A DNA stretch of 55,274 nucleotides from CALUTH01 sp964452495 (GTDB taxonomy: Bacteria > Cyanobacteriota > Vampirovibrionia > Gastranaerophilales > Gastranaerophilaceae), in the NCBI GenBank assembly GCA_964452495.1, contig CAYVMC010000011.1, forward strand, positions 1-55,274, written 5' to 3'. The notes beneath the pieces were generated by a model. The model made no database searches and was not told the DNA's origin. It saw only the letters and a program-made list of their open reading frames with translations. The number at the start of each line of letters is the position of its first letter. The stretch's first letter is position 1. Positions 40,588 to 50,530 of this stretch are shown piece after piece. Made by a program: the position numbers and the translations under genes.

Positions 40588-43223
40588 AGAACGAGAACCA
40601 GTTTAATGTCATCGTTTGAAACATCTACAACAAATTTTTCTTTATCTGCACGGACAAGGTATCTTATATCACTATTTTCTGTTTCTTCAGTTTTTCTGGT
40701 GCTTATTCTTGACGGAATATGGTCTGGATCAAAGTCATACAGGTGTTTTATTGTTCCATTTTTCATTCCTATTAACGATATTTTGTTGTTGAATGAAGCA
40801 ATATATAGTTCTGTTGAAAAGTCAATCTGGCATGAAGCGTAGATCTCAGTATCATCAGGATTATAATTTGTTTCATCGGCATTTTCTGTTTTTATTGATG
40901 TTTGAATTTGGGGTGCAATTTCTGTTTCTGTGTTGTTTTCATTTTGTGGTTCTTCCGTACTATTTTGTATAGTTTGTTCTTCTTGATTGTTGTCTGAATT
41001 AAATTCAACCCCGAGAGCTTTAAACTGAGCTTCAATATCATCCGTTGAACTAAATACTGTTGTAGAGAATTGATCGTTACCTTTTACGGTATTTACATCC
41101 GGTTGAATTAGTGTAAATTCTGATAATATACTATCATCTTGTTTTTCTGTATTATTTTCTGTTTGGGGTTCTTCTATACTTTGGGGTTCAGTTTGCTCCT
41201 CTTGTTTGTTGTCTGAATTAAATTCAACTCCGAGAGCTTTGAACTGTGCTTCAATATCATCCATTGAACTAAAGATTGTTGTAGAGAATTGATCGTCACC
41301 TTTTACCGTATTTACATCCGGTTGAATTAGCGTAAATTCCGATAGTATACTATCATCTTGCTTTTCTGTTGCCTGACTTTCTTCGAGAGCTTGTTGGTTA
41401 ATAATTTCCATTTCTCGAGCAATTGCTAAATCAATATCTTTTTCTGAAGGACTATCTTCATTGATTGGAGTATCTAGAATATCAGGTTTTACAAATGAAA
41501 ATTCTTTAAAAATTGCATCATTTGAAAAATCTACATTAGTTAGGTCAGGATATATATTATTATCTAAAACAACTAGTTCATCGGAATTTTGGACATCCTG
41601 TGTTTTTATAAGTGTAAAGGCAAAATCTTTTTCATTTTCATAATATTGAATATTTGCTTCGTCTTCTTTTTCTTTTCTCAGTTGAGCATCCAAAATAGTA
41701 TCTTCAGATATTTCATACGAAGTTATAGGTGAAAACATAACATCGATATCAATATCATTGAATTTAATATTATGGTTATTTATTATTTTTTCAATTTCTT
41801 CTTCACTTATTAGCGGGTATTGTTTATCAAAATCTTCAAGTGTTAATATTGGAACTTCATAATTTTGTTTAGATGTGTTGATGGTTTGGGTTATGAGTTC
41901 TGTAGACAAATCACCAGATTGTAGCTTTGTTTGAAGCATGTCAATATCTGAAGCTGTAAATGACATATTTTGTGTTGTGACCACATCGTTAATTAGATTA
42001 TCAATGGGATTTTCATCATATACATCTACAGTTTCTATTGAGTCAATGTTCTCATTTTCAACCTGTTTTTCTTCTGGTTGTTTGTCTGTTTCAATGTATT
42101 CTTCTTGTTCATCATCATTATCAACAAAAGATTCTAGAAAATCATCAATATCATCATCTTCTTCCTGAATAATTTGTGAGGATGATGGTGTTTCTATTAC
42201 TGTTGGTTCTTGGGGCAAGCTATTAACTTGCAGCGGTTCGGATTGTGATGTAGAACTAGAATATATTTCGTCCAAATCTATTACAGTCTGTTCTTCTTCA
42301 GTTTCCTCAGTATTTGTTATTTGCGCAGGGGGAACAGGAATGTTTTTGTTTGAAACATTATTATAATTATTAACTGTCTTTTTTGATGCAGGATCCTGTT
42401 TAACCTGTTTAGTCTTTTTTTTATCTTTTTTAGGGGGATCCTTCTTTTGTTTTTTTGTGTTGTCATCAATATTGATGTTCATATCCCCACAAAGTTCTTG
42501 CATTTTGTCTTTGCCCTTTATGTATAAAAGAACAATAACAAGTAACACACTCATTGTTCCAATTAAAATATATAATATTTCACTTGTGTGCCTTGAAGGT
42601 ACAGACGGAGAAGTTCGTTCAGGAGCCGGAGAAGTTTGTACCGCTGAGGCTTCTGGCAATGGTTGTTGTTGTCGTACCGTTTGGGGTTTGATTTCTTCTT
42701 CAAATTCTTCTTCAGCGGCTTCTTCGTGAAATTCTTCTTCAAAGTCTTCTTCTTCTCGAATTTCTTCTTTTTTAACATATTGTTCAGGAGTTAATGGTTG
42801 TTCTATAACTGGTCTATGAGATCTATCTAGTTCTATTGTTTTGTCTTCGTATACTTGGCTTGATGCAGTTATTGTTACTCCAGGCTTTGCTTTAATTGCT
42901 ATTTTTGTATAACTACCATTGTCTGTGGTAGATGATAATGTCGTGACCCTTACAAAATCAATATTATTTGTATTAGGTGAATAATTACTTTTAGAACCCT
43001 TTCCAATATTAGGAAGTATAATATTATAATAATCGCCTGCTTTTACAGGTTTGATAGGTATACTATAACCTTTTTCCATATAAATAACGGCGTTTACCTG
43101 ATTGCCGTTTTCTATAAATTTTATATCAACAATATTATTATCAGCTGCTTTTACACCTGATAGGGACAAGCTTAAAATTATTGCTGATAATATACAAACG
43201 CTCTTCTTTATTCCAATATTCAT
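40584..43223 (-). CDS. Large acidic single-pass membrane protein with internal repeats
   Basis: 879 aa, not recognised. It has a signal peptide (cleavage near SGVKAAD), then a beta-rich domain of about 120 residues resembling an AMIN-type fold (VNAVIYMEKGYSIPIKP, YNIILPNIG). A Glu/Pro-rich linker, one membrane helix (ILYILIGTMSVLLVIVLLYI, about 215-235) and a Lys-rich stop-transfer follow. The very acidic C-terminal region contains a 73-aa tandem repeat (EKQDDSILSEF...). The last 80 residues look like a small beta domain. It may sense or organise the envelope. A TAAAAT box lies seven bases before the ATG with no SD. First gene of a pair with the binding lipoprotein. Confidence 0.7.
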   Translation of the reverse strand: MNIGIKKSVCILSAIILSLSLSGVKAADNNIVDIKFIENGNQVNAVIYMEKGYSIPIKPVKAGDYYNIILPNIGKGSKSNYSPNTNNIDFVRVTTLSSTTDNGSYTKIAIKAKPGVTITASSQVYEDKTIELDRSHRPVIEQPLTPEQYVKKEEIREEEDFEEEFHEEAAEEEFEEEIKPQTVRQQQPLPEASAVQTSPAPERTSPSVPSRHTSEILYILIGTMSVLLVIVLLYIKGKDKMQELCGDMNINIDDNTKKQKKDPPKKDKKKTKQVKQDPASKKTVNNYNNVSNKNIPVPPAQITNTEETEEEQTVIDLDEIYSSSTSQSEPLQVNSLPQEPTVIETPSSSQIIQEEDDDIDDFLESFVDNDDEQEEYIETDKQPEEKQVENENIDSIETVDVYDENPIDNLINDVVTTQNMSFTASDIDMLQTKLQSGDLSTELITQTINTSKQNYEVPILTLEDFDKQYPLISEEEIEKIINNHNIKFNDIDIDVMFSPITSYEISEDTILDAQLRKEKEDEANIQYYENEKDFAFTLIKTQDVQNSDELVVLDNNIYPDLTNVDFSNDAIFKEFSFVKPDILDTPINEDSPSEKDIDLAIAREMEIINQQALEESQATEKQDDSILSEFTLIQPDVNTVKGDDQFSTTIFSSMDDIEAQFKALGVEFNSDNKQEEQTEPQSIEEPQTENNTEKQDDSILSEFTLIQPDVNTVKGNDQFSTTVFSSTDDIEAQFKALGVEFNSDNNQEEQTIQNSTEEPQNENNTETEIAPQIQTSIKTENADETNYNPDDTEIYASCQIDFSTELYIASFNNKISLIGMKNGTIKHLYDFDPDHIPSRISTRKTEETENSDIRYLVRADKEKFVVDVSNDDIKLVLVL
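40929..41366 (-). repeat. 219-bp tandem duplication within the acidic membrane protein gene
   Basis: 41366-41148 and 41147-40929 encode two 73-aa units that agree at most positions (both contain SILSEFTLIQPDVNTVKG and DDIEAQFKALGVEFNSDN). A degenerate earlier copy (AIFKEFSFVKPDILDT) lies about 60 residues upstream. Confidence 0.85.
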
Positions 43224-43342
43224 ATATCTAATTTTACCATAATTATTTAATATTGTGTATATTTGTAAAGAAAATTTTTCTTGATGAAATTAAAAAAAAA
43301 TTATATACTTTATAATATTAAGTATAATAATGGAGGATTTAC

Positions 43343-43612
43343 ATGTCATCAGTTAACAGTAATCAATTTGCGCAAATGTTCAAAGAAGTTTTTGGCACAG
43401 CAAAAATCACAAAAGCAGAAGCCAATGCTCAAGGTCTTGATGTTTCTAACATTGATTCTAGCACTATCAATGCAGAGGTAGCATTTGAAGACAAAGATAT
43501 GCAGGAGTATGTTATTGCGCAATATAATGCAGATTTTGAATCTTTAGATGAAATACCAGAAGAAGATGAAGGAATAGCTCCTTCAGAAGGTAGCGCAAAA
43601 GCTGACGCATAA
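43343..43612 (+). CDS. Small acidic hypothetical protein
   Basis: 89 aa, not recognised. GGAGG lies seven bases before the ATG. It is soluble and acidic, with an N-terminal helix (NQFAQMFKEVFGTAKITKAEANAQG) and a Glu/Asp/Ser-rich tail ending KADA. It is divergent from the acidic membrane protein and convergent with the lipoprotein gene. Confidence 0.65.
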   Translation: MSSVNSNQFAQMFKEVFGTAKITKAEANAQGLDVSNIDSSTINAEVAFEDKDMQEYVIAQYNADFESLDEIPEEDEGIAPSEGSAKADA

Positions 43613-43631
43613 GCAACTTTATAAAAATTAT

Positions 43632-44042
43632 TTATTTTACAATAAATTCCCCGTTTGCAAGTGGAATGTTTAAGTTTTGCGGATCATAAACCTGCATAAT
43701 GTACCTTCCGGGCTGGTGAATTACAAAATAATCCGTCTGGTAATAAACTTCATCCTTCATTAGGCGGTATTCTTTAACATGAACCATTTGATATCCGCCA
43801 TAGGGGATATTATCAGCGTTCTTAAAAATCTGTATTCTTATATAATCATTATCCAGAGGCTTTTTAGAGAAAAATAAATAATATATTTTAGTACCTGCTT
43901 GAAACTCTGATACGGGATGTAATACGGTTGCTTCTGTTATTGGCAAGTTATTAAAACAAACAAAAGCCTTTTGTTTTCCACACCCGCTTAATAACAAAAT
44001 TGATGTAAGTGCAATTAATAAATATTGTAAAAAGTACTTCAT
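43632..44042 (-). CDS. Hypothetical lipoprotein
   Basis: 136 aa. Signal with lipobox LLSGC (Cys21). The mature part is a single beta-rich domain (KIYYLFFSKKPLDNDYIRIQIF, GRYIMQVYDPQN). Its ATG overlaps the TAA of the TPR gene by one base (TAATG), so the two are coupled. Probably acts with the TPR protein at the outer or inner membrane; no named family. Confidence 0.75.
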   Translation of the reverse strand: MKYFLQYLLIALTSILLLSGCGKQKAFVCFNNLPITEATVLHPVSEFQAGTKIYYLFFSKKPLDNDYIRIQIFKNADNIPYGGYQMVHVKEYRLMKDEVYYQTDYFVIHQPGRYIMQVYDPQNLNIPLANGEFIVK

Positions 44043-46087
44043 TAGTTCTCTAATTTTTTTATTTTTTCATCAATAGTTTCAAGCATTCGCTCATCTTCTT
44101 CAAAACCTTTGTAAAGTGTATAATTTTCAATTGCGTTGAATTTATCCCCGATGTTTTCATACGCTTGACCTAGTGCGTAATACGAGTATGGATAATTGGG
44201 GGAAAGTTTTATTACGGTCTCAAAACACTTTATACTATCTTTATTACGGTTTAACTTTGCATAAACCAATCCAAGATTAAACCATCCGTTTGCAAAACTG
44301 GGATTTACTTCTACAGAGTGTTCATAAAATAATGCAGCTTTTTCTTCATTTCCAAGTAGATTGTAGATATTCCCAATTTTTAGCATGGTCATTTCATCAG
44401 AAGGTTTAACTATGGTTGCTTTTGTATAACACTCAACAGCTTCATTGTATTTCCCCGTCTGATAGTAATTATCACCTTTCTTTATTAATGCATCGTAAGT
44501 TGATGCTTCTGAAGAGTCAGATAAGGAGTGTTGAGCTTTATCCAAAGATTCATTCTGTTCAGCTGGCTCTACATTTGTTGTATTAATGATTGAGTCGTCT
44601 ATTGTTTCATCTTTAGGCAGGTTTGCTTCAAATTTTTGATATATTTTGTAATAATCTATATTATCAGGTTCTTTTTCAAGTGCTAGTTTGTAGTTATCCT
44701 TTGCAAGTTCAGTTAAGCCCAATCCTCTGGAAGCTTCTGCAATACCAAAATATGCGGAGCCTTCATCAGGACTATTTTTGAGTGCATCTCTAAAATATAA
44801 TGTTGCCTGTGCATAATCCATTTTTTCCAGTAGGTAATATCCGTATGCAATCTGTGCGGATACTAGGTTATTTAATATTCTGTCATTTTCTTTTACTAAA
44901 AGTAATTCTTTATACAAGTCAATTGCTGCCGGATAATTTTTTTGTGCGTGTTGTACAAGTGCTTTGTTTGCTTTTACATCAAAATCATCAGGAGTTGTTT
45001 GAAGTACAAGGTCATAATATTTTAAAGCATTTGCATACTCCTTATTCTCGTGATGGTATCTTGCAAGAAGCTTTTGGGTTTCGATGTTTGCAGGGTCTTT
45101 AAGATAGGATTTTTCAAGATTAAGTAAAGCAAGTGCATCTTTGCCCAGATTCTTGTATACAACTCCTAAATTCTTGTATGCTGCAGCATCTTCTGGGAAT
45201 GCTTCAATATATTCTTTGTATGCAATGACTGCTTCGTCGTATTTGCCCATATTGCCAAGTAAATTTGCATAGTCAAACTTTAGTCCGGTAAGTTTCGGGT
45301 TGAGTTCAAAAGTTTTATTAAATGCGTTTAGAGCATCTTCTTTTTTATCAAGATTTTGATAGGATAGTGCTAAATCTGCCCAGGCAATAGTATTGCTGTC
45401 ATCTGTTTCAACAGCTCTTTGAAGCATAGGAACTGCACTTTTATACTTTTTGGTATTGTATAAAGCTACTCCGTATCTAAAGTAGTCCTTAAAATTTGAC
45501 GGGTAGTTTTTATATAATTTACTATAAATATCACATGCTTTTTCATACTCTTTTATTGCAAGATACGAATTGGCAAGATTTTCATTGGCTTCAATATGTT
45601 CCGGATAAGCGGCTAAAAATTTATTGTAATAATCTATTGCCATATTATAATCTTTGGAGATATATTTTACATTAGCAAGGTTTAGATAGTTATATTTATA
45701 ACTCGGGAAAATCTCAGTACTCTTCAAATATGCTTTAAAAGCTTCATCGTAGTTTTGTAAATTTTGCTGCAAGCTTCCAATACTTATATAAATAAATGCA
45801 TCATTAGGCTGTAGCTTTAAAGCCTTATTATAGGCCTTAAGGGCTGCATTATAGTCGCCGGTTTCAGCGTACAATCCTGCAACCTTAGTGTAAAGCATTG
45901 CATCATCACCATTTATTTCTAATGCTTTATTTATAATATTTATAGCTTGAGGGTAATTGTGTTTATACTCATAACTGCAGGCTTCCTGATAAAGTTCATG
46001 AGCTTCTTTACTCATTTTTGCATTAACATTTAACGATGTTATTTCGAGTATAAGCACTAATGCGATTGCATAATTTATATATTTCAT
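44042..46087 (-). CDS. Secreted TPR-repeat protein
   Basis: 681 aa. Signal peptide (MKYINYAIALVLILEITSLNVNA), then about fifteen tetratricopeptide repeats with the usual W/L-G-Y-A-F-P pattern (DYNAALKAYNKALKLQPND, KYDEAVIAYKEYIEAFPED). A low-complexity linker near residues 505-535 separates the first block from the final four repeats. It is likely a periplasmic scaffold. It lies 22 bases after the AsmA-like gene, with AAAGGA about 12 bases before the ATG. Confidence 0.85.
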   Translation of the reverse strand: MKYINYAIALVLILEITSLNVNAKMSKEAHELYQEACSYEYKHNYPQAINIINKALEINGDDAMLYTKVAGLYAETGDYNAALKAYNKALKLQPNDAFIYISIGSLQQNLQNYDEAFKAYLKSTEIFPSYKYNYLNLANVKYISKDYNMAIDYYNKFLAAYPEHIEANENLANSYLAIKEYEKACDIYSKLYKNYPSNFKDYFRYGVALYNTKKYKSAVPMLQRAVETDDSNTIAWADLALSYQNLDKKEDALNAFNKTFELNPKLTGLKFDYANLLGNMGKYDEAVIAYKEYIEAFPEDAAAYKNLGVVYKNLGKDALALLNLEKSYLKDPANIETQKLLARYHHENKEYANALKYYDLVLQTTPDDFDVKANKALVQHAQKNYPAAIDLYKELLLVKENDRILNNLVSAQIAYGYYLLEKMDYAQATLYFRDALKNSPDEGSAYFGIAEASRGLGLTELAKDNYKLALEKEPDNIDYYKIYQKFEANLPKDETIDDSIINTTNVEPAEQNESLDKAQHSLSDSSEASTYDALIKKGDNYYQTGKYNEAVECYTKATIVKPSDEMTMLKIGNIYNLLGNEEKAALFYEHSVEVNPSFANGWFNLGLVYAKLNRNKDSIKCFETVIKLSPNYPYSYYALGQAYENIGDKFNAIENYTLYKGFEEDERMLETIDEKIKKLEN

Positions 46088-46109
46088 AATTAATAATTAT
46101 CCTTTGTTA

Positions 46110-49100
46110 TTAATTTTTACCTTTTTTGAAAAGTCCTTTGAAACCTTGGATTACATTTTGAATTATACCTGTTTTATCCTCATTTTCGTCTGAGAATGAT
46201 TCTGAACTCTTTTCCGTTTCTTCGAGTGCTTGTTGTTGGATATATGAATTTGCACTATCCATATCACTTTGTAATACAAGCCACTTGAAAGATTTTATCA
46301 GTGATAAAGGTTTTGCAACATCACCTTTTGCTATAACCTGAAATTTTGTTGCATTATAATCAGAGTATTCTTCGCTAAAATGCGGTATTACATCCATTTC
46401 TTCTTGATTAATTGTTTCGCAGAACAAGGAATAAAGACCTAATGTCGCAATACTCATAATTGAAGAGCCGGTTTTTGTTTGAATCATATTTACAGGATTA
46501 AGCATTGCTATGGGACCTAACATATCAGATATGGTTGACGCTAAACGTCCACGTATTCTTAAATCTGCTGTATTTGCAAGAATATCAAAGTTACCTTCTA
46601 TGTTAAGACACATAATTTCTCCTGTTGATGTAATCGGTACGATTTCTGCAACACCGTTATTTAGAATTATATGTCCTCTTAGCTCATCAAATTTAGAAGT
46701 ATTAACAGATAAAAGGTCATTAATTATACTTCCGATTGTTGTTTTAAAAAATTCGGATTCCCTGATATTTGGAGCAAGAATGAGGTTTTCTAGACGCCCG
46801 AATGGACCTAATTGACCGTTTACAAGTGTAAAGTCGACTTTTCCGTTTAATGTTTCCATTTGTTCTTCGTATGTGCTGCCTTTCAAGCCTATGTTAGCAT
46901 CAAAACTTGCTGTTCCTGTTAAGGTGTCTTTCATGTTTGCAAGTCCTAAGAGGGTTTTTTCAACATTAAAACTATTACCTTTTACATCAACTTTTAACAA
47001 TTTGCTGATAAGGTTCATGGATACATCACCTCTTACGGTTCCCTCAAAAGCGTGTGCAATCATATCTGTTACATATAGAATATTGTTTTTCATTAATAAT
47101 TTGCAGGTTATGTTGTCTGCATCAATACCGCCGGTTTTTACACGCTTAATATCTACTGTTCCGTTTCTGAGTACTACCGGAATGTCTGTACTTGCAGAGG
47201 TATTAGGTACGGCAGGAACATTAGATGCCGGTATAAGTTTCATTGCCGCTTCTGATACTTTTATCACTTTATCCAAATCAATGTAGTTTGAATTAAAATT
47301 CAGACTGTTTACAATGATATTTGTTGCTGGAAGAAGTCTTATTTGTGTGTTTAATTGTATTATCGAGTCATTAAGATTAAGATCTGTGACTTTTGTTTCA
47401 AGAACAGTTCCTTTAAAATCAAGAATGATACTTTTTAATGTAGTGTAAATTGTTGGCAGATTAATGTTTTTAATTTCAAACTTGCCCTTAAATCTTGGCG
47501 ATGACATTGCTCCGTATGTGAACAGGTGTCCGCCGAAGGTAAAGCTTGAATTATCAAATCCATGAATTGAGCCATTAAGATTGTCTCTAGCTTTGATTTT
47601 AATAACATTAATATGCGGAACTGAACCGATACCTGTTATAGTTCCAGAAAGTCCTATTATTTCATTGTAGTTTGTAATGGTTTTATCTGGATGTTTTTCA
47701 TCCGGAATCTGTGTTTTTAAGTACAATCCGGAATCTTGAATTTTTACACGATCCCCTTTAAAATCAACTGTTGATTTTATTGTTGAAGTTTTACCCGATA
47801 AAAGGTTAAGATGGATTGGGGTCAGGTAATTATTTCTGTCTGATTCGGCTTTAAAATTAAGTGTTTGTTTGGTTTTATCCCCTTTGATTTCTGCGGTAAG
47901 CGGAACAATCCCTTTTGCATCAATAAATGGAGCAGCCATACTGCCTCCAAGCTGTTTAATGCCTTCTGCTGCCAGCTTACCATCTGCAATTATGTCAAAA
48001 TTAGGGTTAGATGTGTAATTAGTAATTAATCCGGACAAAGTTATTTCGGATGTATTGTTAATTTTAAGAACGGTCGGTTCTATAGTTATGTCTTTTTTAT
48101 CAATATTTACAAGAGCATTGTCACAGGTAATAATAGATGTTGACTGCGGAATAGTTATTTTAAATCCGTTGTTGCTTATTTTACCGGTAATGTTTTTTAA
48201 ATCACTTATAAAATTAGCTTCAAACAGACTATCAGCAATCTTAATATTGCTTGACTTTTCATACATCGTAAAGTCTTTAAGTCCCAAATTAATATTACTT
48301 ACAGCTTTTTTTAGTTCGCCTTTGATATTTATATCTGTAAATACATACCCTGAGGTAATATCGAATTTCCGTTTTAATTCGGCTGGAGCAAAAGATTTAA
48401 AGAGGGGAACCAGAGGTAGTTTTTCCAGATATAGACTTATATCAGCAACTGATTTTTCGTTGATGGAGCCGTTAATTTTTATTTCCGTACCGTTAATGGT
48501 TGCTCCTGTATCTTTTATTTGTAATACATTGTTATTAAGGTCTATCAAAGAATTAAAGTCCATAAAATTGAGGTTACACTTTTTATTTACAACTCCTGCA
48601 TCTTTGATTTTAATGTCACCGGTTGATTTAAGTGTTTTAAAATTAGTTCTGAATTGTGTATCAGCCAGTATGTAACCGTGTCCGGCAAAGAGATCTAAAT
48701 CATTTTTTATTCTCAGAGTATCAAGGATTGCTCTGACAAGGATAATTACATCATTAAAATAAATTTTGTCGCTCTTAATGGCAAAATCGACAAATTTATT
48801 TTTTCCGTAGTTTACAAGACCATTAACATTAATCCCCTGATTTTCTTTTATAACGAGGTTTGTATCAATGTTTGCTTTTGTACCTCTTGTAGTTAAATGT
48901 AAATAAGAAGGCGGCAGCTTTATACCGGACAGGCTTAATGTTAAATTATCGAGGTTGAGGGTTCCATAAGTTAAAATTGTATTTTTTTTCTGGCGGACTT
49001 TCATATCCATATTAATAGTGGCTTTGGGGTCATAATCCCTGTATATAAGAACAGGATTAACAAAGGGTATATCAATTATTTCTCTAGGGTCATCCTCTTT

Positions 49101-49817
49101 ATCCAATTTTGCAGCTTTGGGAATGAAACAGTCAAGGTTAATATTTGCGATAATATTTGTATTCTTGTCGCTTAACAATTGAGAATTTGTTTTTACTTTG
49201 AATTTTTCTCCGTTATATCCAAGAACAAGGTTTTCACCTTTTAATGTTAAAGAATGGGAGGTTTTTAAATCGTTAATTTTGGCCTGATAATTGTAGATTT
49301 TAACGGTAGGGATATTAATTCGGATAGGCAGGGGCATTTTGGCAGTTTTATTTTTTGCCTGTGTGTCAGCTTGAAGCAGCTTTTGCTCAATTATATTATC
49401 GCTGTCGTTCAAAATTGATTCAATAAGTGTAACTAATTTAAACTGTCGTCCGTTTTGGATTTCAAGATTTATTACGGGGGTTTCAATTTCTGCACAGGAA
49501 ACTTTTACACATAAAATGAGGAGGTGCGGTAAGGAAATTCTTGTTTTTATACTATTTGCGCTGGTAAGCAATGAGCCATCCGGAAGTTTTACGGATAAGT
49601 CTTCCGCCTGAATACCAATAGCAAGAAGCGGTGTTGTAATTATTCGTGCATTTTCAAAATTAATATCAAGTTTTGAATACTCTTGCGCAAGTTGTTGTAT
49701 TTTGGGTTTATATTGATTTAAGTCTATAACATTCGGCAATACAAATAGAAAAGCTAGGTATAATAGCAGCACTAGAGTTCCGGCTGTGATGCCAAGCCAT
49801 TTAAAAAATATTTTCAT
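46110..49817 (-). CDS. AsmA-like envelope protein
   Basis: 1235 aa. One N-terminal membrane helix (LGITAGTLVLLLYLAFLFVLPNVI), followed by NQYKPKIQQLAQEYSKLDI, the standard AsmA start. A very long beta-repeat body ends in the AsmA C-terminal signature (DFTLVNGQLG, ILLN-type strands, FDILANTADLRIRGRL). AsmA/TamB-family proteins are anchored in the inner membrane and form periplasmic grooves that carry lipids to the outer membrane. Its presence argues for a diderm cell. SD GAGGT lies five bases before the ATG. First gene of an operon with the TPR protein and a lipoprotein. Confidence 0.88.
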   Translation of the reverse strand: MKIFFKWLGITAGTLVLLLYLAFLFVLPNVIDLNQYKPKIQQLAQEYSKLDINFENARIITTPLLAIGIQAEDLSVKLPDGSLLTSANSIKTRISLPHLLILCVKVSCAEIETPVINLEIQNGRQFKLVTLIESILNDSDNIIEQKLLQADTQAKNKTAKMPLPIRINIPTVKIYNYQAKINDLKTSHSLTLKGENLVLGYNGEKFKVKTNSQLLSDKNTNIIANINLDCFIPKAAKLDKEDDPREIIDIPFVNPVLIYRDYDPKATINMDMKVRQKKNTILTYGTLNLDNLTLSLSGIKLPPSYLHLTTRGTKANIDTNLVIKENQGINVNGLVNYGKNKFVDFAIKSDKIYFNDVIILVRAILDTLRIKNDLDLFAGHGYILADTQFRTNFKTLKSTGDIKIKDAGVVNKKCNLNFMDFNSLIDLNNNVLQIKDTGATINGTEIKINGSINEKSVADISLYLEKLPLVPLFKSFAPAELKRKFDITSGYVFTDINIKGELKKAVSNINLGLKDFTMYEKSSNIKIADSLFEANFISDLKNITGKISNNGFKITIPQSTSIITCDNALVNIDKKDITIEPTVLKINNTSEITLSGLITNYTSNPNFDIIADGKLAAEGIKQLGGSMAAPFIDAKGIVPLTAEIKGDKTKQTLNFKAESDRNNYLTPIHLNLLSGKTSTIKSTVDFKGDRVKIQDSGLYLKTQIPDEKHPDKTITNYNEIIGLSGTITGIGSVPHINVIKIKARDNLNGSIHGFDNSSFTFGGHLFTYGAMSSPRFKGKFEIKNINLPTIYTTLKSIILDFKGTVLETKVTDLNLNDSIIQLNTQIRLLPATNIIVNSLNFNSNYIDLDKVIKVSEAAMKLIPASNVPAVPNTSASTDIPVVLRNGTVDIKRVKTGGIDADNITCKLLMKNNILYVTDMIAHAFEGTVRGDVSMNLISKLLKVDVKGNSFNVEKTLLGLANMKDTLTGTASFDANIGLKGSTYEEQMETLNGKVDFTLVNGQLGPFGRLENLILAPNIRESEFFKTTIGSIINDLLSVNTSKFDELRGHIILNNGVAEIVPITSTGEIMCLNIEGNFDILANTADLRIRGRLASTISDMLGPIAMLNPVNMIQTKTGSSIMSIATLGLYSLFCETINQEEMDVIPHFSEEYSDYNATKFQVIAKGDVAKPLSLIKSFKWLVLQSDMDSANSYIQQQALEETEKSSESFSDENEDKTGIIQNVIQGFKGLFKKGKN

Positions 49818-49978
49818 AATTACCTCGCCTAACCTTTTATGTAATGGATGGTAGCATAAAAAAAAGTTGTCGGCAAGCTTTAAAATTTAATAAGAAATAA
49901 AGTTTTGCATAGAGAAAAAAGCAGATTATTTGAGGAAATAAGACTGATTTTTGTGACAGTTGGGGGATTTGTTATTCG

Positions 49979-50530
49979 CTAAAGTTCAAGGTAAAGAGCT
50001 TTGTTCAACACTCTGTTATTTCTGAAATAACTTTCGTAAAAAATAGCTTTTTTAATGATGTCATACCAGTCATTATAAGTTTCACGGTATTCAGAAATAT
50101 TTTTATTAATGTAATGGATGGTAATAACCCCTTTATGTCCCTTGGCGGCTCTTAATATTTCGCATTGTGGTACAAGGTTTTTGTAAGCCTTTGTACATCT
50201 TATAGCAATTGCGTCGTTGGTTGTGTTTTTAACGACAGTATAATTTGATGTCGGGTTCAGCCTTTTGTTGAGAAGCATTATTGTACTTAAAAGCATTCTT
50301 GCCGTGTTAACATAATTGTTATAAGAGTGTATAATTACAGTTTTTTGCCAATTTGTTGATGTATCGCCTTTTACAACATACTGTGCTATTCCTTCGTTCA
50401 CATTTTGCTTGTAATAAACTGGTTCCCAAAGTTCTCCGTCCGGATATTTTACAATGACGGTTTCGTATGCAAAAACACATACACCGCTCAGAAAAAAGAT
50501 AAGTAAACTAAATAAAAGGGCTTTTTTCAT
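49979..50530 (-). CDS. Hypothetical secreted protein
   Basis: 183 aa from the ATG at 50530 (a TTG two codons upstream is less likely). Signal peptide MKKALLFSLLIFFLSGVCVFA. The mature protein is small, mixed alpha/beta, with two cysteines (IRCTKAY, PQCEIL) that could form a disulfide. Not recognised. Its 5' end overlaps the Nif3-like gene by 23 bases in another frame, so it is the last gene of the coaBC operon. Confidence 0.7.
   Translation of the reverse strand: MKKALLFSLLIFFLSGVCVFAYETVIVKYPDGELWEPVYYKQNVNEGIAQYVVKGDTSTNWQKTVIIHSYNNYVNTARMLLSTIMLLNKRLNPTSNYTVVKNTTNDAIAIRCTKAYKNLVPQCEILRAAKGHKGVITIHYINKNISEYRETYNDWYDIIKKAIFYESYFRNNRVLNKALYLEL

Noticed and set aside
42563..42778. Lys-rich 71-codon minus-strand frame
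   Set aside because: It is the Glu-rich linker of the 879-aa protein read in another frame; its composition is an artefact of GAA/GAG runs.
48055..48675. 206-codon open frame on the plus strand
   Set aside because: It lies wholly antisense to the AsmA-like gene, whose minus-strand frame has clear family features. No SD and no recognisable product.
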